Below are positions 9,721-17,653 of a stretch of DNA of 64,000 nt, piece by piece. The DNA lies in contig NZ_POUT01000002.1 of NCBI RefSeq assembly GCF_002890915.1, positions 620,001 through 684,000 on the forward strand. The letters run 5' to 3'. Every line of letters starts with the position of its first letter. Position 1 is the stretch's first letter. The translations under genes and the position numbers were made by a program. This stretch comes from Stutzerimonas stutzeri (GTDB lineage: Bacteria > Pseudomonadota > Gammaproteobacteria > Pseudomonadales > Pseudomonadaceae). The notes under the pieces are model-generated. The model was not told the origin of the DNA and did no database searches. It worked only from the letters and a program-made list of their open reading frames with translations.

Positions 9721-11133
9721 ATGGACCGCGTTTTCTACGATGAGATGCACGACGCGCACGGCGCATGCCGCCCGCACTACCGGGCCTTCTCGGCCTGGCT
9801 TTCCGATACGCCGGCCGAGGTGCTGGCACAACGGCGGCGCGAGGCGGATCTGCTGTTCCATCGCGCCGGCATCACCTTCACCCTGTATGGCGACGAGCAG
9901 GGCACCGAACGGCTGATCCCCTTCGACACCATTCCGCGCTCCATCCCGATGAGCGAATGGCGCACCGTGGAGCGCGGCTGTATCCAGCGGGTGCAGGCGC
10001 TCAACCTGTTCCTCGCCGATCTCTACCACGGGCAGCGTATCCTCAAGGCTGGGGTCATCCCGCCGGAACAGGTGCTGGCCAACGAGGGCTACCAGCCGGC
10101 GATGCAGGGGCTGGACCTGCATCGCGACACCTATGCGCACATCGCCGGGGTCGACCTGGTGCGCGACGGCGACGGCACCTACTACGTGCTCGAGGACAAC
10201 CTGCGCACGCCCAGCGGGGTCAGCTACATGCTCGAGGACCGCAAGATGATGATGCGGCTGTTTCCCGAGCTGTTCGCCGCGCAGCGCATCGCGCCGATCA
10301 ACCATTACCCCAACCTGTTGCTGGAAACGCTCAAGCATTCCAGCCCGCTGGACAATCCCTGCGTCGTGGTGATGACGCCCGGGCGCTTCAACAGCGCCTT
10401 CTTCGAACACGCCTTTCTCGCCCGCGAGATGGGCGTGGAACTGGTCGAGGGTGCGGACCTGTTCGTCCGCGACGAGCGCGTCTACATGCGCACCACCGCC
10501 GGCGCGCGCCAGGTCGACGTGATCTACCGCCGGCTCGACGACGCCTTCCTCGACCCGCTGGCGTTCAACCCCGATTCGGCGCTGGGCGTGCCCGGCCTGC
10601 TGTCGGCCTATCGCGCGGGCAACCTGGTGCTGGCCAACGCCATCGGCACCGGGGTGGCCGACGACAAGTCGATCTATCCGTTCGTGCCGGACATGATCCG
10701 CTTCTACCTGGACGAGGAGCCGATCCTCGCCAATGTGCCGACCTGGCAATGCCGCAAGCCGGAGGAATTGTCCCACGTGCTGGCACACCTGCCGCAGCTG
10801 GTGGTCAAGGAAACCCAGGGCTCCGGCGGCTACGGCATGCTGGTCGGGCCGGCGGCCAGCGCGAAGGAGATCGAGGCCTTCCGTGCCCGGTTGAAGGCCA
10901 ATCCCGGCGCCTATATCGCCCAGCCGACCTTGAGCCTGTCGACCTGCCCGACCTTCGTCGAGAACGGCATCGCTCCGCGCCATATCGACCTGCGTCCGTT
11001 CGTGCTCAGCGGCCGGGAGACCCGTCTGGTGCCCGGCGGGTTGACCCGCGTGGCGCTGCGCGAGGGCTCGCTGGTGGTCAATTCGTCGCAGGGCGGCGGC
11101 ACCAAGGACACCTGGATCGTGGAGGATTGCTGA
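9721..11133 (+). CDS. Circularly permuted ATP-grasp protein (DUF404/DUF407 type)
   Basis: 470 residues. The family is recognisable from RRREADLLFHRAGITF, the IPRSIPMSEW block, YYVLEDNLRTPSGVSYMLE and KETQGSGGYGMLVGP (glycine-rich nucleotide loop). These permuted ATP-grasp proteins are expected to form amide or peptide bonds using ATP; the substrate here is unknown. It is the first gene of a four-gene cassette: its TGA touches the ATG of the alpha-E gene with no gap. Established work on amidoligases links these proteins with alpha-E, transglutaminase and Anbu genes. Confidence 0.92.
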   Translation: MDRVFYDEMHDAHGACRPHYRAFSAWLSDTPAEVLAQRRREADLLFHRAGITFTLYGDEQGTERLIPFDTIPRSIPMSEWRTVERGCIQRVQALNLFLADLYHGQRILKAGVIPPEQVLANEGYQPAMQGLDLHRDTYAHIAGVDLVRDGDGTYYVLEDNLRTPSGVSYMLEDRKMMMRLFPELFAAQRIAPINHYPNLLLETLKHSSPLDNPCVVVMTPGRFNSAFFEHAFLAREMGVELVEGADLFVRDERVYMRTTAGARQVDVIYRRLDDAFLDPLAFNPDSALGVPGLLSAYRAGNLVLANAIGTGVADDKSIYPFVPDMIRFYLDEEPILANVPTWQCRKPEELSHVLAHLPQLVVKETQGSGGYGMLVGPAASAKEIEAFRARLKANPGAYIAQPTLSLSTCPTFVENGIAPRHIDLRPFVLSGRETRLVPGGLTRVALREGSLVVNSSQGGGTKDTWIVEDC

Positions 11134-12084
11134 ATGCTGAGTAGAACCGCGGCCGATCTGTACTGGATGTCCCGCTACCTGGAACGCGCCGAGAACATGG
11201 CGCGGATGCTGGACGTCAGCTATTCGCTGTCGCTGATGCCGCAGGACGGCCGTGGCGACGGCCTCGACGAACTGGCCATGCCGCTGCTGATCACCGGCAC
11301 GCTGGACGATTACCTGGCGTGCCACGGGCAGCTCAACGCCGAGCGCATGCTGCACTTCTTCGCCCTCGACGAAGACAACCCGGCGAGCCTGTTCAACTGC
11401 CTGCGCCTGGCGCGCAGCAACGCCCATGCCGTGCGCGGACGCATTACCTCGGACATGTGGGAGAACATCAACGCGGCCTGGCTGGAGATGCGCGGCATCG
11501 CCGAACAGGGCCTGGGGCGCTATGGCATCAGCCGTTTCTGCGAATGGGTCAAGGAGCGTTCGCACCTGTTCCGCGGCGCCACCGTCGGCACCATCATGCG
11601 CAGCGACGCCTACCGCTTCATCCGCCTGGGCACCTTCATCGAACGCGCCGACAACACCCTGCGCCTGCTCGATGCCCGCCACGAACTGCTCGGCGAGGAA
11701 AGCGAGAACCTCGACGACCGCTCGGCGCGCGCCTACTACCAGTGGAGCGCGCTGCTGCGGGCGCTGTCCTCGTTCGAGGCCTTCGCCGAGATCTACCGCG
11801 GCTCGCCGCGCACCGCCAAGGTCGCCGAGCTGCTGCTGTTGCGCGCCGACGTGCCGCGCTCGTTGCGCGCCTGCCTGGTGGAGCTGCAACTGATCCTCGC
11901 CAGTCTGCCGGGGGACAACGGCCGTCCGGCGCAGCGCCTGGCCTCCGAGCTGGAGGCGGGCCTGCGCTACACCAGCATCGACGAAGTGCTGGAAATCGGC
12001 CTGCACGACTGGATCACCGCCTACGTCGAGCAGGTCGGCCGGCTGGGCAACGCCATTCACTCTGCCTACCTGGAGGCCGCATGA
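11134..12084 (+). CDS. Alpha-E domain protein
   Basis: 316 residues, all-helical. It begins with the family signature MLSRTAADLYWMSRYLERAENMARMLDV and continues with conserved Arg/Glu-rich helices (FIRLGTFIERADNTLRLLDAR). No catalytic activity is known for the family; it always travels with permuted ATP-grasp and transglutaminase proteins and may be a structural partner. Its stop overlaps the transglutaminase start (ATGA at 12081-12084). Confidence 0.92.
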   Translation: MLSRTAADLYWMSRYLERAENMARMLDVSYSLSLMPQDGRGDGLDELAMPLLITGTLDDYLACHGQLNAERMLHFFALDEDNPASLFNCLRLARSNAHAVRGRITSDMWENINAAWLEMRGIAEQGLGRYGISRFCEWVKERSHLFRGATVGTIMRSDAYRFIRLGTFIERADNTLRLLDARHELLGEESENLDDRSARAYYQWSALLRALSSFEAFAEIYRGSPRTAKVAELLLLRADVPRSLRACLVELQLILASLPGDNGRPAQRLASELEAGLRYTSIDEVLEIGLHDWITAYVEQVGRLGNAIHSAYLEAA

Positions 12085-12875
12085 AGCTATCCATCAGCCA
12101 TGACACCAGCTACCGCTACCAGGACCAGGTGCGCGCGAGCATCCAGTACCTGCGCCTGACGCCCCAGCAGAGCCAGCGCCAGCGCGTGTTCAGCTGGGAA
12201 CTGGAACTGCCGCGGCCAGCGCGGGCGCAGCGCGACCCCTACGGCAACGTGCTGCACGTGCTGACCCTGGACGAGCCGCACGATGAGATCGTCATCCGCG
12301 CCCGTGGCCAGGTGGAAATCGACGAAGCCTGCGAATGCGAGGCCGAGGACGGCTCGCCGTTGCCGTTCCTGCGCGCCAGCCCGCTGACCCAGGCCGACGA
12401 TGCCCTGGCCGAGTTCGCCCGCCGCCAGTGCGGCAGCCGCCACGGGCGCGACGGCCTGGCCGGGCTGATGCACGCACTGGCCGACCACATGCTCTACACT
12501 CCAGGCGCGACCCAGGTGGAAAGCACCGCGGCGCAGGCCTTCGCCGGTGGCGCCGGGGTCTGCCAGGACCATAGTCATGCCTTCATCGCCTGCGCCCGTA
12601 GCCTGGGGATTCCGGCGCGCTACGTATCCGGCTACCTGCTGACCGACGACAGCGACCATCTGGCCAGCCATGCCTGGGCCGAGGCCTGGATCGACGGGCA
12701 GTGGTACAGCTTCGACGTCTCCAACCGGCTGCTGCGCCCGGACCGGCACCTGAAGCTGGCGGTGGGCCTGGATTACCTCGATGCCTGCCCGGTGCGCGGC
12801 ATGCGTCGCGGTGGCGGCGGCGAATCGATGCATGCGCGGGTGCAGGTCATGCCGATGCAGATGGGCCAGCAATGA
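12081..12875 (+). CDS. Transglutaminase-like cysteine protease/peptidase
   Basis: 264 residues. An N-terminal beta domain (SHDTSYRYQDQVRASIQYLRL) is followed by a transglutaminase-like core with an intact triad: Cys161 in GAGVCQDHSHAF, His197 in SHAWAEAW and Asp212 in SFDVSN. No signal peptide, so it acts in the cytoplasm. In this cassette the family is thought either to hydrolyse or to remodel the amide products of the ATP-grasp enzyme. Translationally coupled to the alpha-E gene by overlap. Confidence 0.92.
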   Translation: MKLSISHDTSYRYQDQVRASIQYLRLTPQQSQRQRVFSWELELPRPARAQRDPYGNVLHVLTLDEPHDEIVIRARGQVEIDEACECEAEDGSPLPFLRASPLTQADDALAEFARRQCGSRHGRDGLAGLMHALADHMLYTPGATQVESTAAQAFAGGAGVCQDHSHAFIACARSLGIPARYVSGYLLTDDSDHLASHAWAEAWIDGQWYSFDVSNRLLRPDRHLKLAVGLDYLDACPVRGMRRGGGGESMHARVQVMPMQMGQQ

Positions 12876-12968
12876 TCGTGCGCCGCTCCGGCTTGCGGCG
12901 GGCGGCGGTTGGGTTACCATCCGCGCGCCGCCTGCGGCAGCTCCTCATCCACTAGAGCCACACGAACC

Positions 12969-13703
12969 ATGACCTACTGTGTCGCCATGAACCTGGCCGA
13001 TGGGCTGGTGTTCGTTTCCGATTCGCGGACCAACGCCGGCGTCGATCACATCGCCACCTTCCGCAAGCTCTACCGTTTCGGCATTCCCGGCGAGCGGCTG
13101 ATCGTGCTGCAGACCGCCGGCAACCTGGCCACCTCCCAGGCCGTGGTCAGCCTGCTGCGCCAGCGCCTGCTGGGCGAGGGGCCGAACCTGCACAACGTGC
13201 CGACGCTGTTCGCGGCGGCGCGCCTGGTGGGCGATACGCTGCGCGAAGTGGTCGAGCACGACGCGTCGCCGAGCATGGCGTCGGGGATCGACATGAGCAG
13301 CTCGTTTCTGGTCGGTGGGCAGATCGCCGGCGAGGCGCCGCAACTGTACAACCTCTATCCGCAAGGCAACTTCATCTGCGCCACGGTCGACACGCCCTAT
13401 TTCCAGATCGGCGAGAGCAAGTACGGCAAGCCCATCCTCGACCGCGCGCTGCGCCACTCGACGGCGCTGGAGCAGGCCCTGCGCTGCGCGCTGATCTCCT
13501 TCGACTCGACCATCCGCAGCAACCTCTCGGTGGGCATGCCGCTGGACGTGCTGGTCTACCGCAGGGACAGCCTGCAGCTGCCGGACGGCTATCGGGTCGA
13601 GGAAGGCGATGCCTACTACGAGGACATCCGCGGGCAGTGGTGCAGCAACCTGCGGCGCATGCTGGTTGAACTGCCGGCGGCACCGGGGTTCTATCTGGAT
13701 TGA
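12969..13703 (+). CDS. Anbu (ancestral beta-subunit) proteasome-type protease
   Basis: 244 residues. I chose the ATG at 12969 because removal of the initiator Met exposes Thr2 (MTYCVAMNL), the N-terminal nucleophile of proteasome-type hydrolases; an upstream in-frame ATG at 12909 would bury it. Asp18 (VSDSRTNAG) and Lys33 (TFRKLY) complete the catalytic set, and the internal YFQIGESKYGKPILDRAL matches Anbu. It is related to HslV and 20S beta subunits and is known to form open ring or lock-washer assemblies. Native substrate and unfoldase are unknown. It lies 93 bases after the transglutaminase gene in the same direction. Confidence 0.93.
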   Translation: MTYCVAMNLADGLVFVSDSRTNAGVDHIATFRKLYRFGIPGERLIVLQTAGNLATSQAVVSLLRQRLLGEGPNLHNVPTLFAAARLVGDTLREVVEHDASPSMASGIDMSSSFLVGGQIAGEAPQLYNLYPQGNFICATVDTPYFQIGESKYGKPILDRALRHSTALEQALRCALISFDSTIRSNLSVGMPLDVLVYRRDSLQLPDGYRVEEGDAYYEDIRGQWCSNLRRMLVELPAAPGFYLD

Positions 13704-13919
13704 GAGGCTGCTTCGCGGCGGCCGTCGATCTGGCGGGCAGGCGCGCTGCCCGTGCAACCGGTCTGGCGGCCTGCTAGCTTGTCATTGTGGGCATGGGAGG
13801 ATGCTCGCGCCGTTTCGCTTCACGCAGTCGCGACCCGTTTGCCCGATGTCTCGACGCCGGGGCCGATCTCCCGCTGAGCACGTGGCAAATACCATCCACG
13901 CTTGAGAGGAGGTTGTTTC

Positions 13920-14261
13920 ATGAGTACCACCTTCCACGAGGATGTCAGCAGCACCGTCCTGCGCAGGATGAAGGAGGGCGGCTTCGATTTCGCCCGCGTG
14001 CACCCCATCGACTTCTACGCGGTCTTCCCGGAGCAGGACCGCGCGCAAATGGCCGCGCGCAACTTTCGCGGCGAAACCATCAATACGCAGATATTTCCCC
14101 GCGAGGACGGCGCCTGGAACCTGCAGGTCAGCAAGGTGATGTACGCGACGTTCGACGGCATCGGTGATTTCGAACAGGATCTGGAGGACCTGGTCGAGCC
14201 CCTGGGCGGCGTGCTCGATGGCTGGGGCGTCACCCAGGAGATCGAAGAGCGGAACCTGTAG
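13920..14261 (+). CDS. RraB-like (ribonuclease E inhibitor family) protein
   Basis: 113 residues. The start ATG at 13920 has an excellent AGGAGG site seven bases upstream. The core resembles the regulator-of-RNase-E-activity B domain: an N-terminal acidic region, RNFRGETINTQIF, WNLQVSKVMYATFDGIGDFE and the C-terminal GGVLDGWGV. E. coli RraB binds RNase E and slows RNA decay; whether this protein does so is inference from the fold. It is separated from Anbu by 216 bases with no recognisable gene, so membership in the Anbu cassette is doubtful. Confidence 0.75.
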   Translation: MSTTFHEDVSSTVLRRMKEGGFDFARVHPIDFYAVFPEQDRAQMAARNFRGETINTQIFPREDGAWNLQVSKVMYATFDGIGDFEQDLEDLVEPLGGVLDGWGVTQEIEERNL

Positions 14262-14283
14262 CGTCGCCGTGATTTGGCGACGC
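14261..14283. terminator. Possible terminator hairpin after the RraB-like gene
   Basis: An 8-bp perfect stem (GCGTCGCC / GGCGACGC) with a 7-base loop begins at the last base of the stop codon. There is no run of T afterwards, so intrinsic termination is uncertain. Confidence 0.4.
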
Positions 14284-14288
14284 AGTGT

Positions 14289-14390
14289 GTAGGTTGGGTC
14301 GGGGCGCGTAGCCTGAGGAGCGAAGCGACGAAGCCCAACACGTTCGTGCCGATCCCCGTTGGGCTTCGCTGCGCTCGGCACCAACCTGCC
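14289..14390. repeat. Inverted pair of family A REP-like repeats
   Basis: A unit starting GTAGGTTGGGTCGG and ending GAAGCCCAACACG is followed by the inverse CGTTGGGCTTCGCTGCGCTC ... CCAACCTGCC. It fills the gap between two convergent genes. Confidence 0.78.
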
Positions 14391-14416
14391 GCGTTATCGG
14401 ATCGCCCGCGCCTCGT

Positions 14417-15373
14417 TCAATCCCTCTTGAAACCGCTTTGCAGCGCCTGGTCCCACGGCGGGACCGGGCCGAAGCGGCTTTTCAGGAATTCCAGCAACAA
14501 GCGGCTGCGCGAGTCGGCCTCGCGGGTCAGGCGCAGGGCATAGATGCCGCTGGCTTCCGGTTGCGGCAGGCCGCCTTCGCAGAACAGCGACAGCAGTTCG
14601 CCGCGCAGCAGGTAGTCGCTGATCAGCCAGGTCGGCAGGTGGGCGATGCCCAGCCCCGCCAGGGCGCCGGCCAGCAGTGCCTCGGCATTGTTGGCGACCA
14701 TGCGCAGACGGCGCGGGCGGAACGCCTGCGTCCGGCCGTCCCTCGCGAAACGCCAGGCATGTGGCGGTGCCAGGGCATCCCAGTCCAGGCCATCGTGTTC
14801 GAGCAACTCCTCCGGCCGGGTCGGCATGCCGCGCCGTTCGAGGTAGGCCGGGCTGGCGCAGACGATGCGTACCATGGGCGCCAGCGGGGTGGCGACCAGG
14901 CGGGTATCGGCCAGTGGGCCGATGCGCAATACCAGGTCGACCTCGCCCAGGTGCTCGCCGTGCAGGTCGACGAAGCTGTCGATCAGCCGCAGCTGGATAT
15001 CCACGCTTGGATAGGCCTGGAGAAACTCGGCCAGGGCCGGTGCCAGGTGCCGACGGCCGAACGGCGCGGGCGCGTCGATACGGATGCGGCCTTCCGGGGT
15101 GCTGTCCAGCGATGCGGCTTCGGCGCGGGCCAGGTGTAGCTCCTGCACGATCCGCCGCGCCCGCTCGGCGAAGGCCAGCGCCGCCGGCGTCGGCCTGACG
15201 GCGTGGGTGCTGCGGCTGAACAGCAGGCAGCCCAGCGATTTCTCCAGTGCGTCGATGCGTCTGGCGACAGCCGAGGGGGTCAGCGCATGGCGGCGCGCGG
15301 CGGCGGAGAAGCTGCCGGCGTCGAGCACGTCGATGAACAGGCTGAGCTGGGCGGAGAGTGCATCGGGTTGCAT
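14417..15373 (-). CDS. LysR-family transcriptional regulator
   Basis: 318 residues. The N-terminal winged helix-turn-helix covers about residues 5-65 (LFIDVLDAGSFSAAARRH...TPSAVARRIDALEKSLG), followed by a LysR substrate-binding domain. The start at ATG 15373 (MQPDALSAQL) places the HTH at the usual distance; an upstream ATG at 15427 would add 18 residues and overlap the operator. It is divergent from the TauE/SafE permease gene with a perfect dyad between them, the classic LysR arrangement, so it probably controls that permease and itself. The effector is unknown. Confidence 0.92.
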   Translation of the reverse strand: MQPDALSAQLSLFIDVLDAGSFSAAARRHALTPSAVARRIDALEKSLGCLLFSRSTHAVRPTPAALAFAERARRIVQELHLARAEAASLDSTPEGRIRIDAPAPFGRRHLAPALAEFLQAYPSVDIQLRLIDSFVDLHGEHLGEVDLVLRIGPLADTRLVATPLAPMVRIVCASPAYLERRGMPTRPEELLEHDGLDWDALAPPHAWRFARDGRTQAFRPRRLRMVANNAEALLAGALAGLGIAHLPTWLISDYLLRGELLSLFCEGGLPQPEASGIYALRLTREADSRSRLLLEFLKSRFGPVPPWDQALQSGFKRD

Positions 15374-15400
15374 TCTTTTTCCTGTGCTTGTGCGGATCAG

Positions 15401-15425
15401 GCAAAGCCATTTTGCGTGGCTTTGC
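15401..15425. promoter_or_regulatory. Perfect inverted repeat, candidate LysR operator
   Basis: GCAAAGCCA (15401-15409) and its exact complement TGGCTTTGC (15417-15425) are separated by 7 bases, midway between the divergent lysR and permease genes. Its position and symmetry suit a LysR recognition site. Confidence 0.6.
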
Positions 15426-15488
15426 ATGTCGGCGCTAGCCGCGAGCGCGTAGCATGGCCGCCTTCGTCATGGCTAGGAGTACGGGGGC

Positions 15489-16241
15489 ATGCTGCTGGAT
15501 ATCGGACTGAATGTGCTGCTGGGGCTGGCGTTGGGCACGCTCGGCGGGCTGTTCGGCATCGGCGGCGGGCTGATCGCGATTCCGGTGCTCGGCGTGCTGT
15601 TCGGGCTCGACCAGCAACTGGCCCAGGGCACCGCGCTGGTGATGGTGGTGCCCAACGTGCTGCTGGCCATCTGGCGCTATCACCAGCGCAACCGCATCGA
15701 CTGGCGCCATGCCGGGGCGCTGGCCGGCGCCAGTTTCTGCTTCGCGATCTTCGGCGCGGCCATCGCGGTCTCGCTGGATGCGGGGCGCATGCGGCTGATC
15801 TTCGTCGGCTTCCTGCTGGTGTTGGCAGCCTATACCCTGCTGCGGGTGTTCCTGCGCCCGGCGGCCGGTAACGGCGAGCTGCGCCATCCCTGGCCCTGGC
15901 TCGGTGTGCTGGGCGCCTTTGCCGGTGCGCTCGGCGGGTTGTTCGGTGTCGGCGGCGCGGTCATCGCCACGCCGGTATTGACCTCGATCTTCGGCACCTC
16001 GCAGGTGGTCGCCCAAGGCCTGTCGCTGGCACTCGCCGCGCCCAGCACCGGGGTGACGCTGGCCACCTACGCGTTGCACGGCCAGGTCAACTGGCTGCTG
16101 GGGTTGCCGTTGGCGGTCGGCGGGCTGCTCAGCATAAGCCTCGGCGTGCGACTCGCCCACGCCTTGCCGGAGCGCCTGCTGCGCGTGCTGTTCAGTGGAT
16201 TCCTGGTGCTCAGCGCGGTGCTGCTGGCCTTCGAGACCTGA
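15489..16241 (+). CDS. TSUP family permease (TauE/SafE)
   Basis: 250 residues, about 8 membrane helices in two repeated halves. Each half opens with the family glycine motif: LGTLGGLFGIGGGLIAIPVL near the N-terminus and GALGGLFGVGGAVIATPVL after the middle. The family exports or imports sulfite, sulfoacetate or other sulfur-containing anions; the substrate here is not determined. AGGAG lies upstream of the start. Probably regulated by the divergent LysR protein. Confidence 0.9.
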   Translation: MLLDIGLNVLLGLALGTLGGLFGIGGGLIAIPVLGVLFGLDQQLAQGTALVMVVPNVLLAIWRYHQRNRIDWRHAGALAGASFCFAIFGAAIAVSLDAGRMRLIFVGFLLVLAAYTLLRVFLRPAAGNGELRHPWPWLGVLGAFAGALGGLFGVGGAVIATPVLTSIFGTSQVVAQGLSLALAAPSTGVTLATYALHGQVNWLLGLPLAVGGLLSISLGVRLAHALPERLLRVLFSGFLVLSAVLLAFET

Positions 16242-16268
16242 ACCGGGGAGCGCCTGGATGCTGGTGCG

Positions 16269-16352
16269 CGTTGGGCTTCGGCTCGACGCGCCTCAACCCA
16301 ACCTACGCCATTGCATGCGTAGGTTGGGTTGAGCGCCAGCGAAGCCCAACAC
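16269..16352. repeat. Inverted pair of family A REP-like repeats
   Basis: CGTTGGGCTTCGG ... AACCCAACCTACG (16269-16306) is followed by GTAGGTTGGGTTGAGCGCCA ... GAAGCCCAACACG (16319-16352), its near-complement. It lies between convergent permease and chrA genes and could serve as a bidirectional transcription barrier. Confidence 0.8.
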
Positions 16353-16369
16353 GCGATACTCGAACGCGG

Positions 16370-17581
16370 CTATGCCAGCAGCCAGCCGCCGATACCGCCG
16401 GCCAGCACCACCAGCCAGGGCGGCAACTTCCAGAACATCAGCGCTGCCAGGGCCAGCAGCGCCAGGGCGAAATCCCCGATACCCTTGATGGCACTGGTCC
16501 ACACCGGGTCGTAGAGAGCCGCCAGCAGCAGGCCGACCACAGCGGCATTCACTCCGGCGAGCGCCGCCTGGGCATGCCGGCTGGCGCGCAGGCGCTCCCA
16601 GAAAGGCAGTGTGCCCACCACCAGCAGGAACGATGGGGCGAATACCGCCACCAGGCACAAGCCGGCACCGAGCCAGCCGCTGGGCGCGCCGTTCATCGAG
16701 GCGCCGAGAAAGGCGGCGAAGGTGAACAGCGGCCCCGGCACCGCCTGGGCCGCACCGTAGCCGGCGAGGAAGGTATCGTTGTCGACCCAGCCGCTGGGCA
16801 CCACTTCGGCCTGCAGCAGCGGCAGGACCACATGGCCGCCGCCGAATACCAGCGACCCGGTGCGATAGAACGCATCGACCATTGCCAGTGCCTGGCTCTC
16901 CACGCTCCGGGCGAGCACGGGCAGAGCGAGCAGCAGTACGGCGAACAACCCCAGCGATAGCAACGCGCTGCGCCCGCCGATGGCGATGGGCAGCGGCGCA
17001 TGCGTGCTCTTCGGTTCGGGGTGCAACAGCAGCAGGCCGATCGCCCCGGCCAGCACGATGACACCGACCTGGCCCCAGACGAAAGGCAGCAGCAGGACGG
17101 CGATGGCCGCGGCAACGGCCATGGCGATGCGCGGGGCATCGGTACACAGCGTGCGCGTCATGCCCCAGACGGCCTGCGCGACGACCGCAACGGCGACGAT
17201 CTTCAGGCCTTGCAGCACACCGCCCGGCAGCGCTTCGGCCCAGGAGGTGATACCCAGCGCGAACAGCACCAGCGCAATGGCCGAGGGCAGGGTGAAGCCG
17301 GCCCAGGCCGCCAGGGCCCCTCGATAGCCGCCGCGCAGCAGGCCGATCGCCAGGCCCACCTGGCTACTGGCGGGGCCGGGCAGAAATTGGCAGAGCGCGA
17401 CCAGATCGGCGTAGCTGTGCTCGTCCAGCCAGCGCCGGCGGCGGACGAATTCTTCGCGGAAATAGCCGAGATGGGCCACCGGACCGCCGAATGAGGTCAG
17501 CCCCAGGCGCAGGAAAATTAGAAACACGGTCCAGGGGCCGAGCCTCGGGGTTTCGCCGGAATCGTGCGGGACAACGGGCAT
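16370..17581 (-). CDS. chrA: Chromate transporter ChrA, long (two-domain) form
   Basis: 403 residues with two homologous CHR domains, the usual size for the bidomain type. Domain 1 starts FLRLGLTSFGGPVAHLGYFREEFV and has LCQFLPGPASSQ; domain 2 has the matching SLVFGGGHVVLPLLQAEVV and GYGAAQAVPGPLFTFAAF. Established members export chromate by proton antiport across the inner membrane; some homologues may carry other anions. No chrB regulator is adjacent. The ribosome-binding site is weak. Confidence 0.93.
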   Translation of the reverse strand: MPVVPHDSGETPRLGPWTVFLIFLRLGLTSFGGPVAHLGYFREEFVRRRRWLDEHSYADLVALCQFLPGPASSQVGLAIGLLRGGYRGALAAWAGFTLPSAIALVLFALGITSWAEALPGGVLQGLKIVAVAVVAQAVWGMTRTLCTDAPRIAMAVAAAIAVLLLPFVWGQVGVIVLAGAIGLLLLHPEPKSTHAPLPIAIGGRSALLSLGLFAVLLLALPVLARSVESQALAMVDAFYRTGSLVFGGGHVVLPLLQAEVVPSGWVDNDTFLAGYGAAQAVPGPLFTFAAFLGASMNGAPSGWLGAGLCLVAVFAPSFLLVVGTLPFWERLRASRHAQAALAGVNAAVVGLLLAALYDPVWTSAIKGIGDFALALLALAALMFWKLPPWLVVLAGGIGGWLLA

Positions 17582-17653
17582 GTATCGAGCTACCGGATGG
17601 AGTGAGCGGGCACGCGGACCAGGCGAGTCTAGCCGCTGCGTGTGACGAACGGA

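Noticed and set aside
9592..12060. 822-codon minus-strand open frame opposite the ATP-grasp and alpha-E genes
   Set aside because: Runs through two genuine plus-strand genes and the terminator, and has shadow-type composition.
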